Positions 21,261-33,115 of a stretch of 64,000 nt of DNA are shown piece after piece. A program made the translations under genes and the position numbers. The DNA is taken from contig JAUPFP010000072.1 of NCBI GenBank assembly GCA_036925085.1, positions 434,001 through 498,000 on the forward strand, written 5' to 3'. The notes under the pieces were generated by a model. The model was not told where the DNA came from and searched no databases. It was given only the letters and a program-made list of their open reading frames with translations. Position 1 is the first letter of the stretch. Each line of letters begins with the position of its first letter. The DNA is from Brachycybe producta. Its lineage: Eukaryota; Arthropoda; Diplopoda; Playtdesmida; Andrognathidae.

Positions 21261-21469
21261 CCACACTAAATGGTTCACACGTTCACATGCTTTCCAAGAA
21301 AAGAAACTTCCCCATTAATGGCTTTAATATGTTTATTTTATTGATTGGTCAGTGAGGAATATGTTATACTTTTATTAATGTGTGAAATAATATATGTGGT
21401 TCAGTTCTATACATTTGTAAAGAACCCCATGAGAGAAATGATGAAACGCCTTCCAAACCCGTGATACAC
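21261..21469. other. Spacer between minisatellite copies
   Basis: Unremarkable AT-rich sequence, no gene. Confidence 0.4.
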
Positions 21470-21640
21470 GCAAAAGCCACAAAGCCCACCAGGCCCAGGA
21501 CTTTAACATAAAAATGCTGGCCCAGGCCTTTAACATAAAAATGCCGACCCAGCCCGCCCATGGGCTGGGCTGGGCTTTTGCAAAAGCCCACTGGCCCATG
21601 GGCTTTATGTAGGTCTCTAATTCGAATGGCCCATCCCTAC
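21470..21640. repeat. GCCCA-type minisatellite element, copy 2
   Basis: A shorter array with a duplicated unit (CTTTAACATAAAAATGC occurs at 21502 and 21528). It ends ATGGGCTTTATGTAGGTCTC followed by TAATTCGAATGGCCCATCCCTA, the same terminus style as the TTCGAA-ended repeats. The minisatellite may therefore be the core of a member of that family. Confidence 0.7.
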
Positions 21641-22918
21641 TTAATAATCAAACAGCTTTCAGGAAACAAGACTTACGTGAACTGGCAGTGATGATGCACA
21701 TTTCTGAGTTTCATTTTGTCTGCAGGTAACATATTAGATCTACACACCTAATAATGGCCTATGATGAATTGTGAATTTTGTGACACCAGGATATACTAGA
21801 TACCTATATAGTGAGCAGTTGATTCTCAAAGGGTGTGTGCTGTCGAGTTTTAGCTTGATATTTGCCACGATTTTTTTTTTCAGGGAGAAATTACTGTTTT
21901 TCGCTAGCAAAAAAAACCCCACTGAGACCTAGGGTGGTATTACCTAACTTAATGTTTAAGCATACTACAGCCTATACAACTGCATTTTTGCTTGGCATAT
22001 CTCTTGTGAGAAAATTAGTCACAGATAAAGAAGGAAAAATATCTTGTTTGTGATGAGTCTGATGACAGTCATAACATGATGATGGTTACGATTGTGACTT
22101 GACAGTTGTTAACTTATCAATGATGATGATGATGATGGTGGTGTTTTTTTTTGGGGGGGGATGGGGTTTATACTGTGTAAAAGGGTCTCTTCACTATACA
22201 ACTATACAGTTGTATGCATTTTTTTTAATATTCATTTCGACTGATAGTGACGAATGAACGATATGTATATTTGGTAGAAAGGGGGGCGGGGGTGAAGGGG
22301 GGTTAGTTTTTTTTCGTCTTATTTCATTTCAAAACTAACTCGGGAGAGAAAAAAAAAAGGAGAGGGAATTTCTGTTCTTGTATTCTTTTCTTCTTGTCTT
22401 GTAAGCTGATCATGCTGCAGTGAACCCGATTAAGAAACGAAAAAAATATATATCTTTTTGAGTTTCAACAGAAATATGCATTTTTTTTTTTTTCAGTTCA
22501 AACTAAATGTCTGGACATTTCTTTTTCTTCAATAAATTCAAGATGTTTCCAACTGTGCTGCTCATATATGTTGTACACTAAAAAAAATTGTACAAAAGGA
22601 AATTTCTCAGTAAAAGAAAAACGGTTTTTGCAAATATCTTTTCCCAAATTTTTTTTTTTATTATTAAATTCATGTCTCTTGTTGTCTACATCAGACAAAC
22701 ATTTTTCTCATAAGTGAGAGGAGGGTTTTTTTAAATGGAAAGACTTGTTTTTTGTTGTTGTTGTTACAAAATAAAAGCCCTAATGGACATATCTAGAAAT
22801 GTAAACCTTTTTAATGTTCTTAAGTGAGGAATGAACGGGTTGCAAAATGAATAACGACATTTTGATTTTAGTATACTACTGTAGTGTAAATGTAATGGTC
22901 TACCCGAGATAAGTATAT
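21641..22918. other. Intergenic AT-rich DNA with microsatellites
   Basis: Contains (GAT)n at 22120 and G-runs at 22150 and 22285. No gene or recognisable element. Confidence 0.5.
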
Positions 22919-23075
22919 AGAGACTACAGTATAATAATTTTGGGAATGTGGTGTTAAACCAGTAGTTAGGTTAAAAAGAAAGATATAGCTGTCTATAGCT
23001 ATACCTTTCTTTTTAACCTAACTAATAGCTTAACACCACACTGCAAAAATCATTATACTGTAGTCTTTTTTTTTT
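22919..23075. repeat. Palindromic repeat (~157 bp)
   Basis: Arms: GACTACAGTATAATAATTTT ... GGTTAAAAAGAAAGATATAG and CTATACCTTTCTTTTTAACC ... CATTATACTGTAGTC, separated by about 8 bases. A hairpin or fold-back MITE. No TSD identified. Confidence 0.75.
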
Positions 23076-23841
23076 CTTCTCAGGGATGTACTGGGAGGGA
23101 TAAAAAACAGCTCTGGAAAAATTATTTTGCAGTCCTAAAGGTCGCCACACACGTTCTGGTAAACCTGTTAGGTATTCCTACTGAGGCAGACTTGTGCAGG
23201 TCGACTGCAGAGTGTAGATGATAAAACTGCACAGTTATTTTCACCTTGCACAGACGACTGAAGCAAATATGAAAAACCATTCGATATGCCTGTACAGGTG
23301 TGGCCTATATGCAGGCAAACCGGACGACAGAAAGTGTCTACTATAGAAACGAAATGACGTAATGGTAACAGTTTTACCGGAGCCCTGTGCACGATGCACT
23401 ACTGTCGTCAAGTCGACCTGCATAGGCATACCTGACAGGCTTATCGTAATGTGTGGGTGCACTACTGTCGTTTGGTCAGCCTGCATAGGCATAGGCATAC
23501 CTGACAGGTTTTTTGATCCACTACTAAAATTGTTTCCTTTTGCTGGAAAAAATTATCCGATAAGGCTAAAAAAAAAATTCAGTGGGTGACTTACGATATG
23601 GTACAACAATTGATACTTTTATATCACTCCAGTGTAACGTGTGTCACTGGAATGATCGTTTAAAATGACGATTTTGGCATTAAGAAACCTGACAAAATGC
23701 TCGATATTTAGGTGGAAATAAGGTGCTCTCGAGTCTCCAATAGCCTATTAAAGTAATCAAATTTTAAAGTCAATTTAAAAGCCATGTGGCAGGGTGGGAT
23801 AGCTCCCGATTACACATGATTGTCATTCGGGTAAAACAAGA
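23076..23841. other. Intergenic DNA with a short duplicated unit
   Basis: A ~65-bp unit containing TGCACTACTGTCGT and CTGCATAGGCATA, with GGCATACCTGACAGG, occurs twice (about 23393-23445 and 23457-23513). No gene supported. Confidence 0.5.
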
Positions 23842-23962
23842 TATCATTGTTAAATTGAAATCGTCCTAACAAACGAACTATCAACTGGAAGAGACTTCCA
23901 TAGTTATTAGACTATGGAAGTCTCTTCCAGTTGATAGTTCCTTTGTTAGGACGATTTCAATT
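23842..23962. repeat. Near-perfect ~120-bp palindrome
   Basis: ATTGTTAAATTGAAATCGTC...GAAGAGACTTCCATAG is followed by its reverse complement CTATGGAAGTCTCTTC...GACGATTTCAATTTAACAAT. Arms of about 55 bp are almost identical. A 17-bp G-run follows immediately. Confidence 0.85.
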
Positions 23963-24327
23963 TAACAATGATCGCGGGGGGGGGGGGGGGGTTAAAAAGG
24001 CCAAAAATATGCATAAGTTCTAGCCATTAATTCTTTCAAAGTCTTTGTGAATGCCCGTGTCTTCCCTTCCAAGGATGTATATTTAATAAGTATATTATAA
24101 GTATCATCTGTCCGAAAAGGGCAACGCTTTGGTCATTTCTTCGGCCTGCTAATGATTCCCCATTTTAATTCCTGAAGCATAGAAAATTCACTCAGTAATT
24201 CAACGCTGTGGACAGTGGAAAGACTTCTTGCATAGATCCACATTGTATTAACCGGCGATCATACTGGCTATTTTTCTTGGGAGGGAAGATGAGTCGCATT
24301 TTCAATTGTCTTTTTATGCTTGTATAG
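23963..24327. other. Intergenic DNA, no gene seen
   Basis: Poly-G followed by AT-rich sequence. Nothing recognised. Confidence 0.4.
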
Positions 24328-24800
24328 TGATGTGCCATTGAAATATTTCAAATGACATGTGAAATTTATTTCAAAAACTTGAAACCATAAGCGAAAAAAT
24401 GGTGATTGTAATTGGTTCATCGGAGAGTATTTTAAACATGTTTAATTTTACCATTTGTAACAATTTTTTGTTCAAAGTTTTTGGAATCTGTTTCATTTTC
24501 TTCAATCATTTTTTTGAATAAATGGCATTTTCTTTAATGTTCAAAAACAATGTCTAATTAGTCTATTCTACAATCATTAGTCACATTATGTGAGAAATAA
24601 TCATATTATACCATTGGTGTATAAAGTTAATGTTAACTGATCCAAATTATATTGTTTTATTTCATGGATTTTAATTAATTTTACAACTTTTCAAAATATA
24701 TTTCACAAAAAATTCATAAATTTCATAAAATATTTCAGCAAAATAAATTTCATAAAATATTTCAGCAAAATAAATTTCATAAAATTGCCCATCACTACTG
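24328..24800. repeat. MITE-3 family (AGTGATG...CATCACT), full copy
   Basis: The ends AGTGATGTGCCATT and GCCCATCACT are roughly inverted, and internal arms are inverted. TTTTAATTAATTTTACAAC near 24668 and ATGTTTAATTTTACCATTTG near 24437 both reappear at 27725-27965. Two exact copies of AAATATTTCAGCAAAATAAA (24726, 24751) are a local duplication. Confidence 0.7.
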
Positions 24801-24814
24801 TGCATGTGGAAAGT

Positions 24815-25150
24815 CCCACATTACAATTACAATTACAAAAAATACTCTGCAAGCAGCCAGTTGGCCTATGGCAGAGGGATCTTAAGATCCAAGTGCTGCA
24901 AGATGCATTGTCCATACAAATCTATAATAACTACAAAAAATAACCTGCATTGTATATATATAAAAGAAAATCTATAATGCAGTCACGAAAATCTAAACCC
25001 ACAATTCATTAATAACATCATCAATAGTCTGTTTAGGAAAAGAGCATTCCATTGTCGTATAACCCTTGGGGGAAAAACAATAATAAGAGGCAAAAATCTC
25101 TGTTAATTTTTCTTGAGGTGGTCACCCCTTTCCACATACAATGCTTTACA
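24815..25150 (-). repeat. LINE 3' end
   Basis: On the minus strand this ends in the common LINE 3' tail (CTGCCATAGGCC... then ATTGTAATTGTAAT). The upstream part resembles 37470-37790 inside the copia element. Only 3' UTR and the last degenerate part of ORF2 are present. Confidence 0.7.
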
Positions 25151-25413
25151 TATTATCACATGCATAACATATGCTCGTACTATGTTAAATGTTTATAAGG
25201 CTTCTTTTTTACATGTTACTAAAACATGCTGTAACGCTTGTCATTTCTCAAGCAATTAGTAAAAAAAACCGTTTTAGCATTTTTTTGAATATATATATAT
25301 AGTTTTCTGAATTTTCATTCTGCAGTTTGTCATGGCTAATTTTCCACTTTCGATTAAATCCTTTGATATGGGACATTATGGAACAGGATTTTATTGCAAA
25401 CACAGTTTTTAAA
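25151..25413. other. Intergenic DNA, no gene seen
   Basis: AT-rich; possibly a little more of the degenerate LINE body at its left edge. Confidence 0.4.
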
Positions 25414-25828
25414 GGCTCGTTTTCACGGTGGCAATAGTTCTTTCGAATCGTGAGAGTAGGCTGTCATGAAAGTTGCTATAGTTCACTCTCTCACGATAGG
25501 AACTGTCTACATGTCTTGAAGCAAACGTGATAGTTCTGTCGTGACAGTGTGACGTCTATTTCACAGATATCATTGAGTCAACATTGAGTTATCGTTGTCT
25601 GTCCCTCCAGAAGCCAATTTTCCCTACTAAGTGGCTATTTCCCTACAAGCGGTCACTCAACAACTAATTACTATTGCGACAGTACTATCAACTATATTTA
25701 GTCAAACGAGATAGTTGTGATAGTGCTATCTCGACAGTGTGATAGTGACTATCATGTGATCTTCAGGTTGATAGTCCGCGCGATAGTTGCTGTCATGACA
25801 GCAACTATCGTGAAAACGAGGCTTTACA
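25414..25828 (+). repeat. MITE-1 family, complete copy A
   Basis: About 415 bp with inverted ends: AAAGGCTCGTTTTCACGG at the left and CGTGAAAACGAGGCTTTAC at the right. The interior is full of CTATC/GATAG motifs. Conserved boxes TTTCCCTACAAGCGGTCACT and GACAGTGTGACGTCTA are shared with copies at 16281, 42008 and 57370. No coding potential, so non-autonomous. Confidence 0.85.
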
Positions 25829-26974
25829 ACTAACATGACTTAGTGATTCTTTCAAGAACTGCAGATGCTTGCAAGTCAAAAGGTATAAATCAATTATATA
25901 ATTACAGCCTCATTTGAAATGTCTTTTTTTATTGAGAAAAACCTCCTTTGTTGGATTCTACATTCATGTAGATTGAAGGCTATTTAACCCAATCCACCCA
26001 CCCTCCCTCCCCACTACATTTTATGCATCATTTAAGAAAAGTGCCCGCACAAAAATGTCAATTTTAATGCCCATAGATGATCCGTGTTGGCCCACTGTGT
26101 GTGTGTTTGTGTCAATGCTCCCACTACTTAAGTTGTTAAGTATGTCCATCCATTCTTAAGTTAGCTTATATTCACTCGGACTTCCCCCCCCCCCCCTTCT
26201 TTTTATCGTCGTTTTTAAAACCCTGCTACTATTTTTTTTTTCTAAGGGTCTTTTTTCTTCACTTTTATCTACTCAAAACACACACACATAGTGTTTCCAT
26301 AAATCGGGAAAAAAATTTCAATACATTTTTCTGAGGATCCACATGAGTGGCATTCGCGTGCCACTTGTCAGCATTTTTTTTGGGGTGAAAACACGTCTTT
26401 TTGCCACAAAATGTGCTCATTGTGTTCATTCTTTTACTACCCCTCCTTATATACTTGTGTTCCTCTTTTTCTTCTTTTTTTCTGGTAAAAAAAAAAAATC
26501 TTGTAAAAACCCCTCTTTTTCCCCAAAAAAAGAGAGAAAAACTTTGTCTGGACCCTGAAGGTACGGACTGGTTTTTATTTACAACACGCAGAAAACATCC
26601 ATTTCGCCCCCTCTTTCTGCTTTGGCTTTTTATTTTTTTGCACAACAGTTGATGATAGTGTTAATATTACCACAACAATGAAAATCGTTTTATTCTCACT
26701 TTTTACTTTCACTCCATCTATACCTTTTACTTTTGTGTGTGCCCTATCATATCCTTTGGTCTCCTCCCATCATCAGATCAGTAGTTTTTTTTCTTTTGTC
26801 ACTCACTTAAGGGGTCAGTTTTGCACTCTTTTAACAAAATGATTGCTCGACCGACCACAAAACGATTTCGATTGTGGTTAAAGAAGTTGAGTGATCTTCA
26901 GGGTTGACATAATGTCCCATGTGGGAATGTCTTTTAAACAAGCACCTCCCATTTTTATGTTGTCCTGTGCTTTA
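25829..26974. other. Pyrimidine-rich intergenic DNA
   Basis: T/C-rich with C-run near 26188. Open frames on both strands around 26265-26652 reflect base composition, with no domain or splice structure. Confidence 0.5.
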
Positions 26975-27345
26975 ATTGAGACTGGCTCACTACAGCTACA
27001 AGGGTCACTACAGCTACCTGTGTTACTGCACCTATCTGGGTCACTACAGCTACCAGGGTCACTACACCTGCCTGGGTCACTACAGCTACCAAGGTCACTA
27101 CAGCTACCAAAAATATAGTCCTTTTTATCAATACATTAGCTACAGCTACTGGGGTCATAATGTTTGTTTAGGTTAGATTCGTTTCAGTTAGGTTAGATTT
27201 CATTAAGTTAGGTAAGGTTCGGTTAGGTTAGGTTTCATTAGGTTAAGTTAGAGGGAAAGGGTTATATTTTTTTGGTAGCTGTAGTGACCCAAGTATAGCT
27301 GTTCTCCCCCTGGTAGCTGCTGTGAGCTTTAGTAGCTGTATAGTG
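26975..27345. repeat. GTCACTACAGCTACC tandem array with inverted end and TTAGG-like runs
   Basis: About eight 15-18-bp units around GGTCACTACAGCTACC (26982-27115) are followed by GGTTAGGTTAG-type stretches (27168-27245), then inverted GGTAGCTGTAGTGACCC units (27273-27340). The ends (ACTGGCTCACTACAGCTAC and GTAGCTGTATAGTGAACCAGT) are inverted, so the whole is a fold-back. TTAGG is the ancestral arthropod telomere repeat, but these runs are short and imperfect. Confidence 0.75.
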
Positions 27346-27437
27346 AACCAGTGCTTAATGCTGCATGTGGACTTTTGTGTTCCTCTGCCATAGTCCTATT
27401 TGGCTGCTAGCAGAGTACTAATTGTAATTGTAACCAC
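27346..27437 (+). repeat. LINE 3' tail fragment
   Basis: TGCTTAATGCTGCATGTGGA ... GGCTGCTAGCAGAGTACTAA then TTGTAATTGTAA, as at 45706-45785 and 52725-52805. Only the last ~90 bp of the LINE. Confidence 0.8.
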
Positions 27438-27724
27438 AACACTTTAACTGCTTTAAAATGAGAAATATTTTTAAAACTAAAGGGTGGATTCTGGTTATAC
27501 ATCTTAAACTTAACATACATACTGGGCAATAATTGCTGGAAAAATTGTCGCCAGTAATGTTTCCCGATGACTGGAGACGTTGTTATTGACATCAAAGAGT
27601 GTGAATTGTTGCTTGTTTCTCTTGTTTCCCACTTTTCCACTTTTGCAAAACTGAACAAAACAGATGTTGAATTCGGTTTGATCCCTCCAAATCACTGACC
27701 ACATTGTGGCCTATCCAGATACAA
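27438..27724. other. Intergenic DNA, no gene seen
   Basis: No convincing exon or repeat boundary. Confidence 0.35.
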
Positions 27725-27965
27725 GTCACTAGTGATGGACAATTTCGCGAAATTTATTTTGTTGAAATAATAGTTCATGAAATTTATGAAAAGTTGTAAA
27801 GTATATTTTAAAGGTTGTAAAATTAATTGAAATCCATTAAATGAAACAAGATAATGAGATTCCAAAAACTTTGAATAAAAAATTGACACAAAAATGGCAC
27901 AAATGGTAAAATTAAACATGTTTAATATACACTCTCCTATGAACCAATTTACAATCACCAGTGTG
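27725..27965. repeat. MITE-3 family, half copy (inverted)
   Basis: AGTGATGGACAATTTC start, then GTTGTAAAATTAATTGAAATCC and TGGTAAAATTAAACATGTTT, which are reverse complements of segments in 24328-24800. Only one half-element is present. Confidence 0.7.
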
Positions 27966-28514
27966 GTTATGGCAAAGGTGACGCGGATACATTTCATCTT
28001 CGGCGTTCATCTTCAGCTGCGTTGCGGTTCCTCTTCAGCAATTACTAAATCCGCCCTTAACACTAAAAATCGTTCAAGATCAGCATACTTTGGTTAGCAT
28101 AATATTGAATATTAGTTTTACTGCCAATTTTTAACAACAACAAAAAAATGGTTCAACTGGTTATTAGTTAGGGATTACTTTTGAGTCGTTGACAAATAAC
28201 GTGAAATTGCTTCTTAAAATATTTGACTTCTTTGTCCCCCCCCCCCCCCATGTGTGTGTGTGTGTGTGTGTGTGTGTTTTGTATTGACGGTGAATTGTTG
28301 GAAGAAGAAGGATGGGGATTCTCGTTTGACCCACTTTTATTATGGGAACTTTTACAACACCTTTAGGGCAGAAATATAGTGGAGATGTAGTTGCCTTAAA
28401 AGTTAGAATTGCCGTATTACTTGTATAGATTATGTAAGGTATACATTCTACAGTACATTTTCAACATTGAAAACGTATTGTTTTCCTCATTATGATCATT
28501 GTAATGGCTTATAC
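27966..28514. other. Intergenic DNA with C-run and (GT)n
   Basis: C13 at 28238 and (GT)n at 28252-28275. No gene. Confidence 0.45.
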
Positions 28515-28690
28515 CCTAGTACACACCTGATAATTTAAATGCATTTAAATAATAAACGTGTTCTACAGAGCCCTGTGAAGGACAAGCAAACAATATATCG
28601 AAATATTCAGTTAATAATCTGAAAATATCGAGTTAATACTTAAATATAATCAGATAAATTATTGACAAAATAAGCATTTTGAAGGTGCAA
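28515..28690. repeat. Partial copy of the 29762 palindrome family
   Basis: TAATTTAAATGCATTTAAAT, AATAAACGTGTTCTACAGA and ATTATTGACAAAATAAGC match the right arm of the palindrome at 29762-30393 with divergence. Confidence 0.7.
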
Positions 28691-29761
28691 AGGGGGCGCA
28701 ATGTTTTAAGTAACGGGGGGGGGGCGCAACTAAATGTAACTACGCCATTGCTTAAGAATAGTCTACATGCACAGCCATATCTCTTAACCCTTTGTTTCCA
28801 TTTCCGATCGCCTGCTAGCGATTTACACTAGTCTTATTTCCGTCCGACTACATGGGTGACTTCAGTGCTTTTCAAATAACCATGGCTACATTTTCACTAC
28901 AGTCTACACCTGAAAGGGAAAAACAAACTGAAACACATTTACACATGGTTTCATTCATTTTAAATTGCGATTTAAATTACATGATTTTTTTTTCTAGAAA
29001 AGAAACAAACACATGATTTAAACACATGATCGAGTATTTATTTCAAATTATAATTCAATTACTATTAGGTACTTTAAAAAAAAAAAAAAAAATTTACATT
29101 TATTTTATAAAAATGATCATTTTACAAAAATTAAAAATTGGAATTTTTGAAATATTTAACTATATTTAAACATTCTAGTCACAGTCACAAAACTGGTATA
29201 AAAAAGAATTCCAAACATGCTTATAACTTGATTCATGACGGCAGTTTACAGTGCGCAAATTGCGTAATCTGTGCAGGATTTCCACCAAACACTGAAATCC
29301 TGGAATGTTCAGTTAGAACGCAGAGACTTTTTGTTAAAAAAAAAACACAGGGAAAACATGGAAAAGTTGGAAAACTCTAAAGAAATTTAAAATTCGCCTA
29401 AATATTTAATGGCTTTTAATTTTACTGAAATACTTAAAAAAAATAACGAAAAACTAGAAAGAAAAAAAAAGTCACTCGCCATCATTATTTATAAATATAA
29501 AAGGGTATGCTCCTAATCAGGCTTGTCATTTTTAAGCTAACTACATACTATGAGAGTCTGCGGTCTGCAGACATGGTCTGTTATTAAAGTGAACTGTGCT
29601 CCTGGTCTCACTCTCTCTGTGGGAGACCACGTTTCATAGTGTATGGTTAGTCTTTCTTCTAATACAGTTTCGTGCAGGTTTATTCTACTTAATTTCAGTG
29701 TATTTTCACCCTGGAAAAAATAAGACCAAATTACTCTGCAATACCTTTTGACTTTTACCTT
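28691..29761. other. Intergenic DNA, no gene seen
   Basis: Very AT-rich, with G-run near 28716 and poly-A at 29077. Short ORFs (29138-29380, 29537-29770) have no recognisable features. Confidence 0.45.
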
Positions 29762-30393
29762 TGTACACACGAGTTAAATGAATTCAAATTATAAACGTGG
29801 TTTAGGTGAATTATACGGAATCCAGTTAAGGACATGAACACCAAATAAAAATTGACTTTATTATTATTTTAAATTGAAATACTAAATCAATATTTTGTCA
29901 ATAGTTTATATATTATATTTAAGGATTAACTCAATATTTTGAGATTATTAACTGAATAAATTGAATTCGACATATTGTTTGTTTGCCCTTCACAGGGCTC
30001 TTCTGTAAAACACGTTTATTATTTAAATGCAGTTCAATTATCAGGTGTGTACAAGGTATTAGCCATCATTAAGAATTACGACCTAGTACACACTTAATAA
30101 TTTAAATGCATTTAAATAATAAACGTGTTCCACAGAAGAGTCCCCTGAGAAGGGCATTCAAACAATATGTCGAATTCAATTTATTCAGTTAATAATCTCA
30201 AAATATTGAGTTAATCCTTAAATATAATATATAAACTATTGACAAAATATTGATTTAGTATTTCAATTTTAAAATATTAATAATGAAGTCAATTTTTATT
30301 TGGTTCATGTCCTTAACGAGATTCCGTATAATTAATCTAAACTACGTTTAATTTGAATTCATTTAACTCATGTGTGTACAAGGTATTATGGCT
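29762..30393. repeat. ~630-bp palindromic element
   Basis: Arms of about 290 bp centred near 30065. The outer ends are TTGTACACACGAGTTAAATG (left) and CATTTAACTCATGTGTGTACAA (right). Inner arms contain TTATTATTTAAATGCA and its inverse. Arm divergence is moderate. No ORF inside. Confidence 0.82.
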
Positions 30394-31278
30394 AATCGCA
30401 ACTTGTGAATTTGGTGAAACCTATAACCTGTCACCAAGCTTTCTTATGTTCATACTAGAACTAAAACTAAGGTGGGCATTTTCAAACATGTAGTCCACGG
30501 TCTGGTGTTTCAGTTGTGTCTTGTCTCCGTTCTGACGTGGATGCTCTTTCATGACCTGTGTAGGCCCCCATTTGTGCGTGCTTGTCTGTAGCATGTCCAC
30601 GTGTATATATGTGCGTTTAACTCGTTCCCTTTCTTATTTTCCCCCCCTCTGGGTGTTGATTCTCTCTCTCTCTCTCTCCCCCTCAATCCTCAATCTTTAC
30701 CTTGATAAACCACTGACCTGCATTCCTAAGTTGGCTTCTTCACCACTGGAGAAGGGAGAGAAGAGAGAGAGGAGGGGGGATAGGATATTTTTTTTGTTCA
30801 CCTGCAAGGTTCTTTTTTTTTTTTTTGCTCATTCTTGGATGTCTGTCTGTCTGGTTCGGGTTCTCCTTAGATCTTTTTTTTGGGGGGGGGGGCAGACAAG
30901 TGCATGTAAAATTGTACTCTCTCAGTGAGTGAGACCTTCGTGTCGTTTTCCATTAAGCTTATACCATAGTTATAACTTATAACCAACTATCAAAGACTCA
31001 TTTCCATAACCTCCCTAGTTTCATTTCACATTTTTTTTTCTTCTTCTTCTTCTGTTTAGATCTTCTTTTTACATCACTTTTCTTTTGCACGCCTGAAGCA
31101 AACTTATAAATATCAGAGGCTCGATTAAGGGGAGAGAATTGCATGGCGACTCAAAGAGAACAAAAAAAAAATTCATGAAGAAATTGTTTAAAAGTTTATA
31201 AACTTCATTATGCTCTTTGTATTCAATTTAACTAACATTAATGTCTTAAAGCCGTCTCTATCAATTTCAAGTCGATTT
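30394..31278. other. Intergenic DNA with (CT)n, poly-T and poly-G
   Basis: The only long frame (30551-30928) is composition-driven. No gene supported. Confidence 0.45.
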
Positions 31279-31905
31279 TAAGCTCCCTATTATACTAGCA
31301 ACCTCCAATGCAATTCAACTTGCAATGCAACCTGTGATGAGATTTGCAACTAGAACTTTGTAATAAACTTCTACATCACACCATGCAACCTAGTTGCCAA
31401 TCAAGATTTCAAAATTTCGTTTATGTCAAGGGGCCGACACATTCGGGTGAATCTCGTACGGTATCGGAAGCCATTTTACTTTTAATCCGCGTTTTACTGA
31501 ATTTTAAAATTTCAATTCTATTCTGGATATTCCAGTAAAATGCAGCTAAAAAGTAAAATGACTTTCCATCCACACGATCATCTGCTGTGAATCGTAGGTG
31601 AAATTGGTACTTGATTTTCTTCAATGTCTGCCCCCCTTGGTTTGTGTCCATATTGGGATCTACTAACAGGAAGTTCATATGTCATTTCCGGCAAACGGCC
31701 TGATTGGTTGGTTGTTTGTCAGAAAGTTTATTTGAAAAGTTTGTCAGAAGTTGAACCTGTTCAACTCGGTGAGACTGAGTTTGACACTAGTTGAAAGGAA
31801 AGTTTTATCCAGTTGCATGTCACATGTCACACTATAAACATTGAAGTTGCATGTCACATTGCACGTTTTCTTGCATCAAAAGTTGCTAGTGTGATAGGGG
31901 CTTTA
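31279..31905. mobile_element. MITE-like element with ~23-bp TIRs
   Basis: Left end AAGCTCCCTATTATACTAGCAAC; right end GTTGCTAGTGTGATAGGGGCTTT, an inverted pair with about 4 mismatches. Sub-terminal TGCAA/TTGCA repeats occur at both sides (GCAATTCAACTTGCAATGCA; AGTTGCATGTCACATTGCA). The interior includes a minus-strand 85-residue frame (31678-31421) with no family match, possibly captured sequence. TSD unclear. Confidence 0.65.
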
Positions 31906-32819
31906 TTTTATTCTTCAATTTAACTTTTGGAGTTTTACAACGGGTTTAATGATCACATTATTTATTTAATTTATATTTTATCCACAAATTTTGTAACCTA
32001 TTTTCAAATCAGAGTCACCCCATGTATTTCAAGACATAGCTTAAAATAAAGCCAAGTTTAAGCTTTGCTTAATCTTAAGGGAATGTTTTAGAATATATTC
32101 ATTAGTTCAGGTCTTACTGAATTTATGATAATAATAAAAATAAAAATAATGATAATCTAATACTGATAATAATAAATAAAATAATGCTAAAAATGATATA
32201 ATACATAATGCAAAATTAAATATAAAATAAACTGAAAGTTGAAAATCAATTGAATTTGAATCTATTTTCAAATCATTTTTTTTCCATAATTTATTTGTGT
32301 TGGATTTCATTTTAGTCTCATAATTATATTTATTAATTATTAGGCTATAGTTGCCTCACTGTCAGATGCAGTAACAAAAAAATTAGGCTTGTGACATTGG
32401 ACACATTGTCACTGATAAATAAAAAGGGTAATTAAATACAATTTACAAAAAAAAACATTCTATTACACATTTAAACAAAAACAAGTTTTAGATCCAGAAA
32501 TCATTTCAATTGAATCGTTTCCTGTTAGCTGGATAGTCATTTCTGCATCGGCCTTTCACGCTGCTGCAGAAAAATGACTTTAAAAAAAACAAATTTGAAA
32601 CACAAAATATTGTTTCATCAAAGTTTTATTGATTTAAAAAAAAACATTAAACAAGAAATAAAATCATTTTTAAAAGCTTAACTGTAAGAATGAGCAACTT
32701 GCCCATAGTTCTCAATATCCACTTGAATTGGCCTCATGAATTTCATTCAGTTGCTGCACCTCTACTGCATGTATTGTTTAAGTAGTTAATTCTCTGTATC
32801 TAGCCATCTGATGATACAT
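31906..32819. other. Intergenic AT-rich DNA, no gene seen
   Basis: ATAAT-rich microsatellite-like sequence at 32120-32215. Nothing coding. Confidence 0.5.
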
Positions 32820-33115
32820 ACGGTGGCCGAGAGGTGCAATGCCTATATACAAACACACGACAACACCCAATACTCCACAACAACTTCCAAAACTACAACA
32901 ACTTCCAAAACTACAACAAATTCCAAAACTACAACAACTTACAAAACTACAACAACTTCCAAAACCACAACAACTTCCAAAACCACAACAACTTCGAAAA
33001 CCACAACAACTTCCAAAACCACAACAACTTCCAAAACTACAACAACTTCCAAACTTTACAACAAATTAAATATTATTTCATTTATATTTATTTATATAAT
33101 TATTGAATTCAGTAT
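32820..33115 (+). repeat. 18-bp minisatellite arm, left
   Basis: About ten copies of CAACAACTTCCAAAACTA-type units (32878-33053), preceded by GGTGGCCGAGAGGTGCAATG and followed by AATATTATTTCATTTATATT. The same three blocks occur inverted at 33945-34185. Thr/Ser/Lys-repeat translations are artefacts. TGGCCGAGAGG resembles a pol III box A, but no box B is seen. Confidence 0.85.

Noticed and set aside
26265-26652. 126- and 83-residue ORFs
   Set aside because: Overlapping opposite-strand frames in pyrimidine-rich DNA; no motif or splice site.
27168-27245. True telomere
   Set aside because: TTAGG-like units are few, imperfect and internal to a fold-back; interstitial only.
32823-32845. tRNA or tRNA-SINE head
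   Set aside because: A box A-like TGGCCGAGAGG is present, but no box B or cloverleaf can be drawn.
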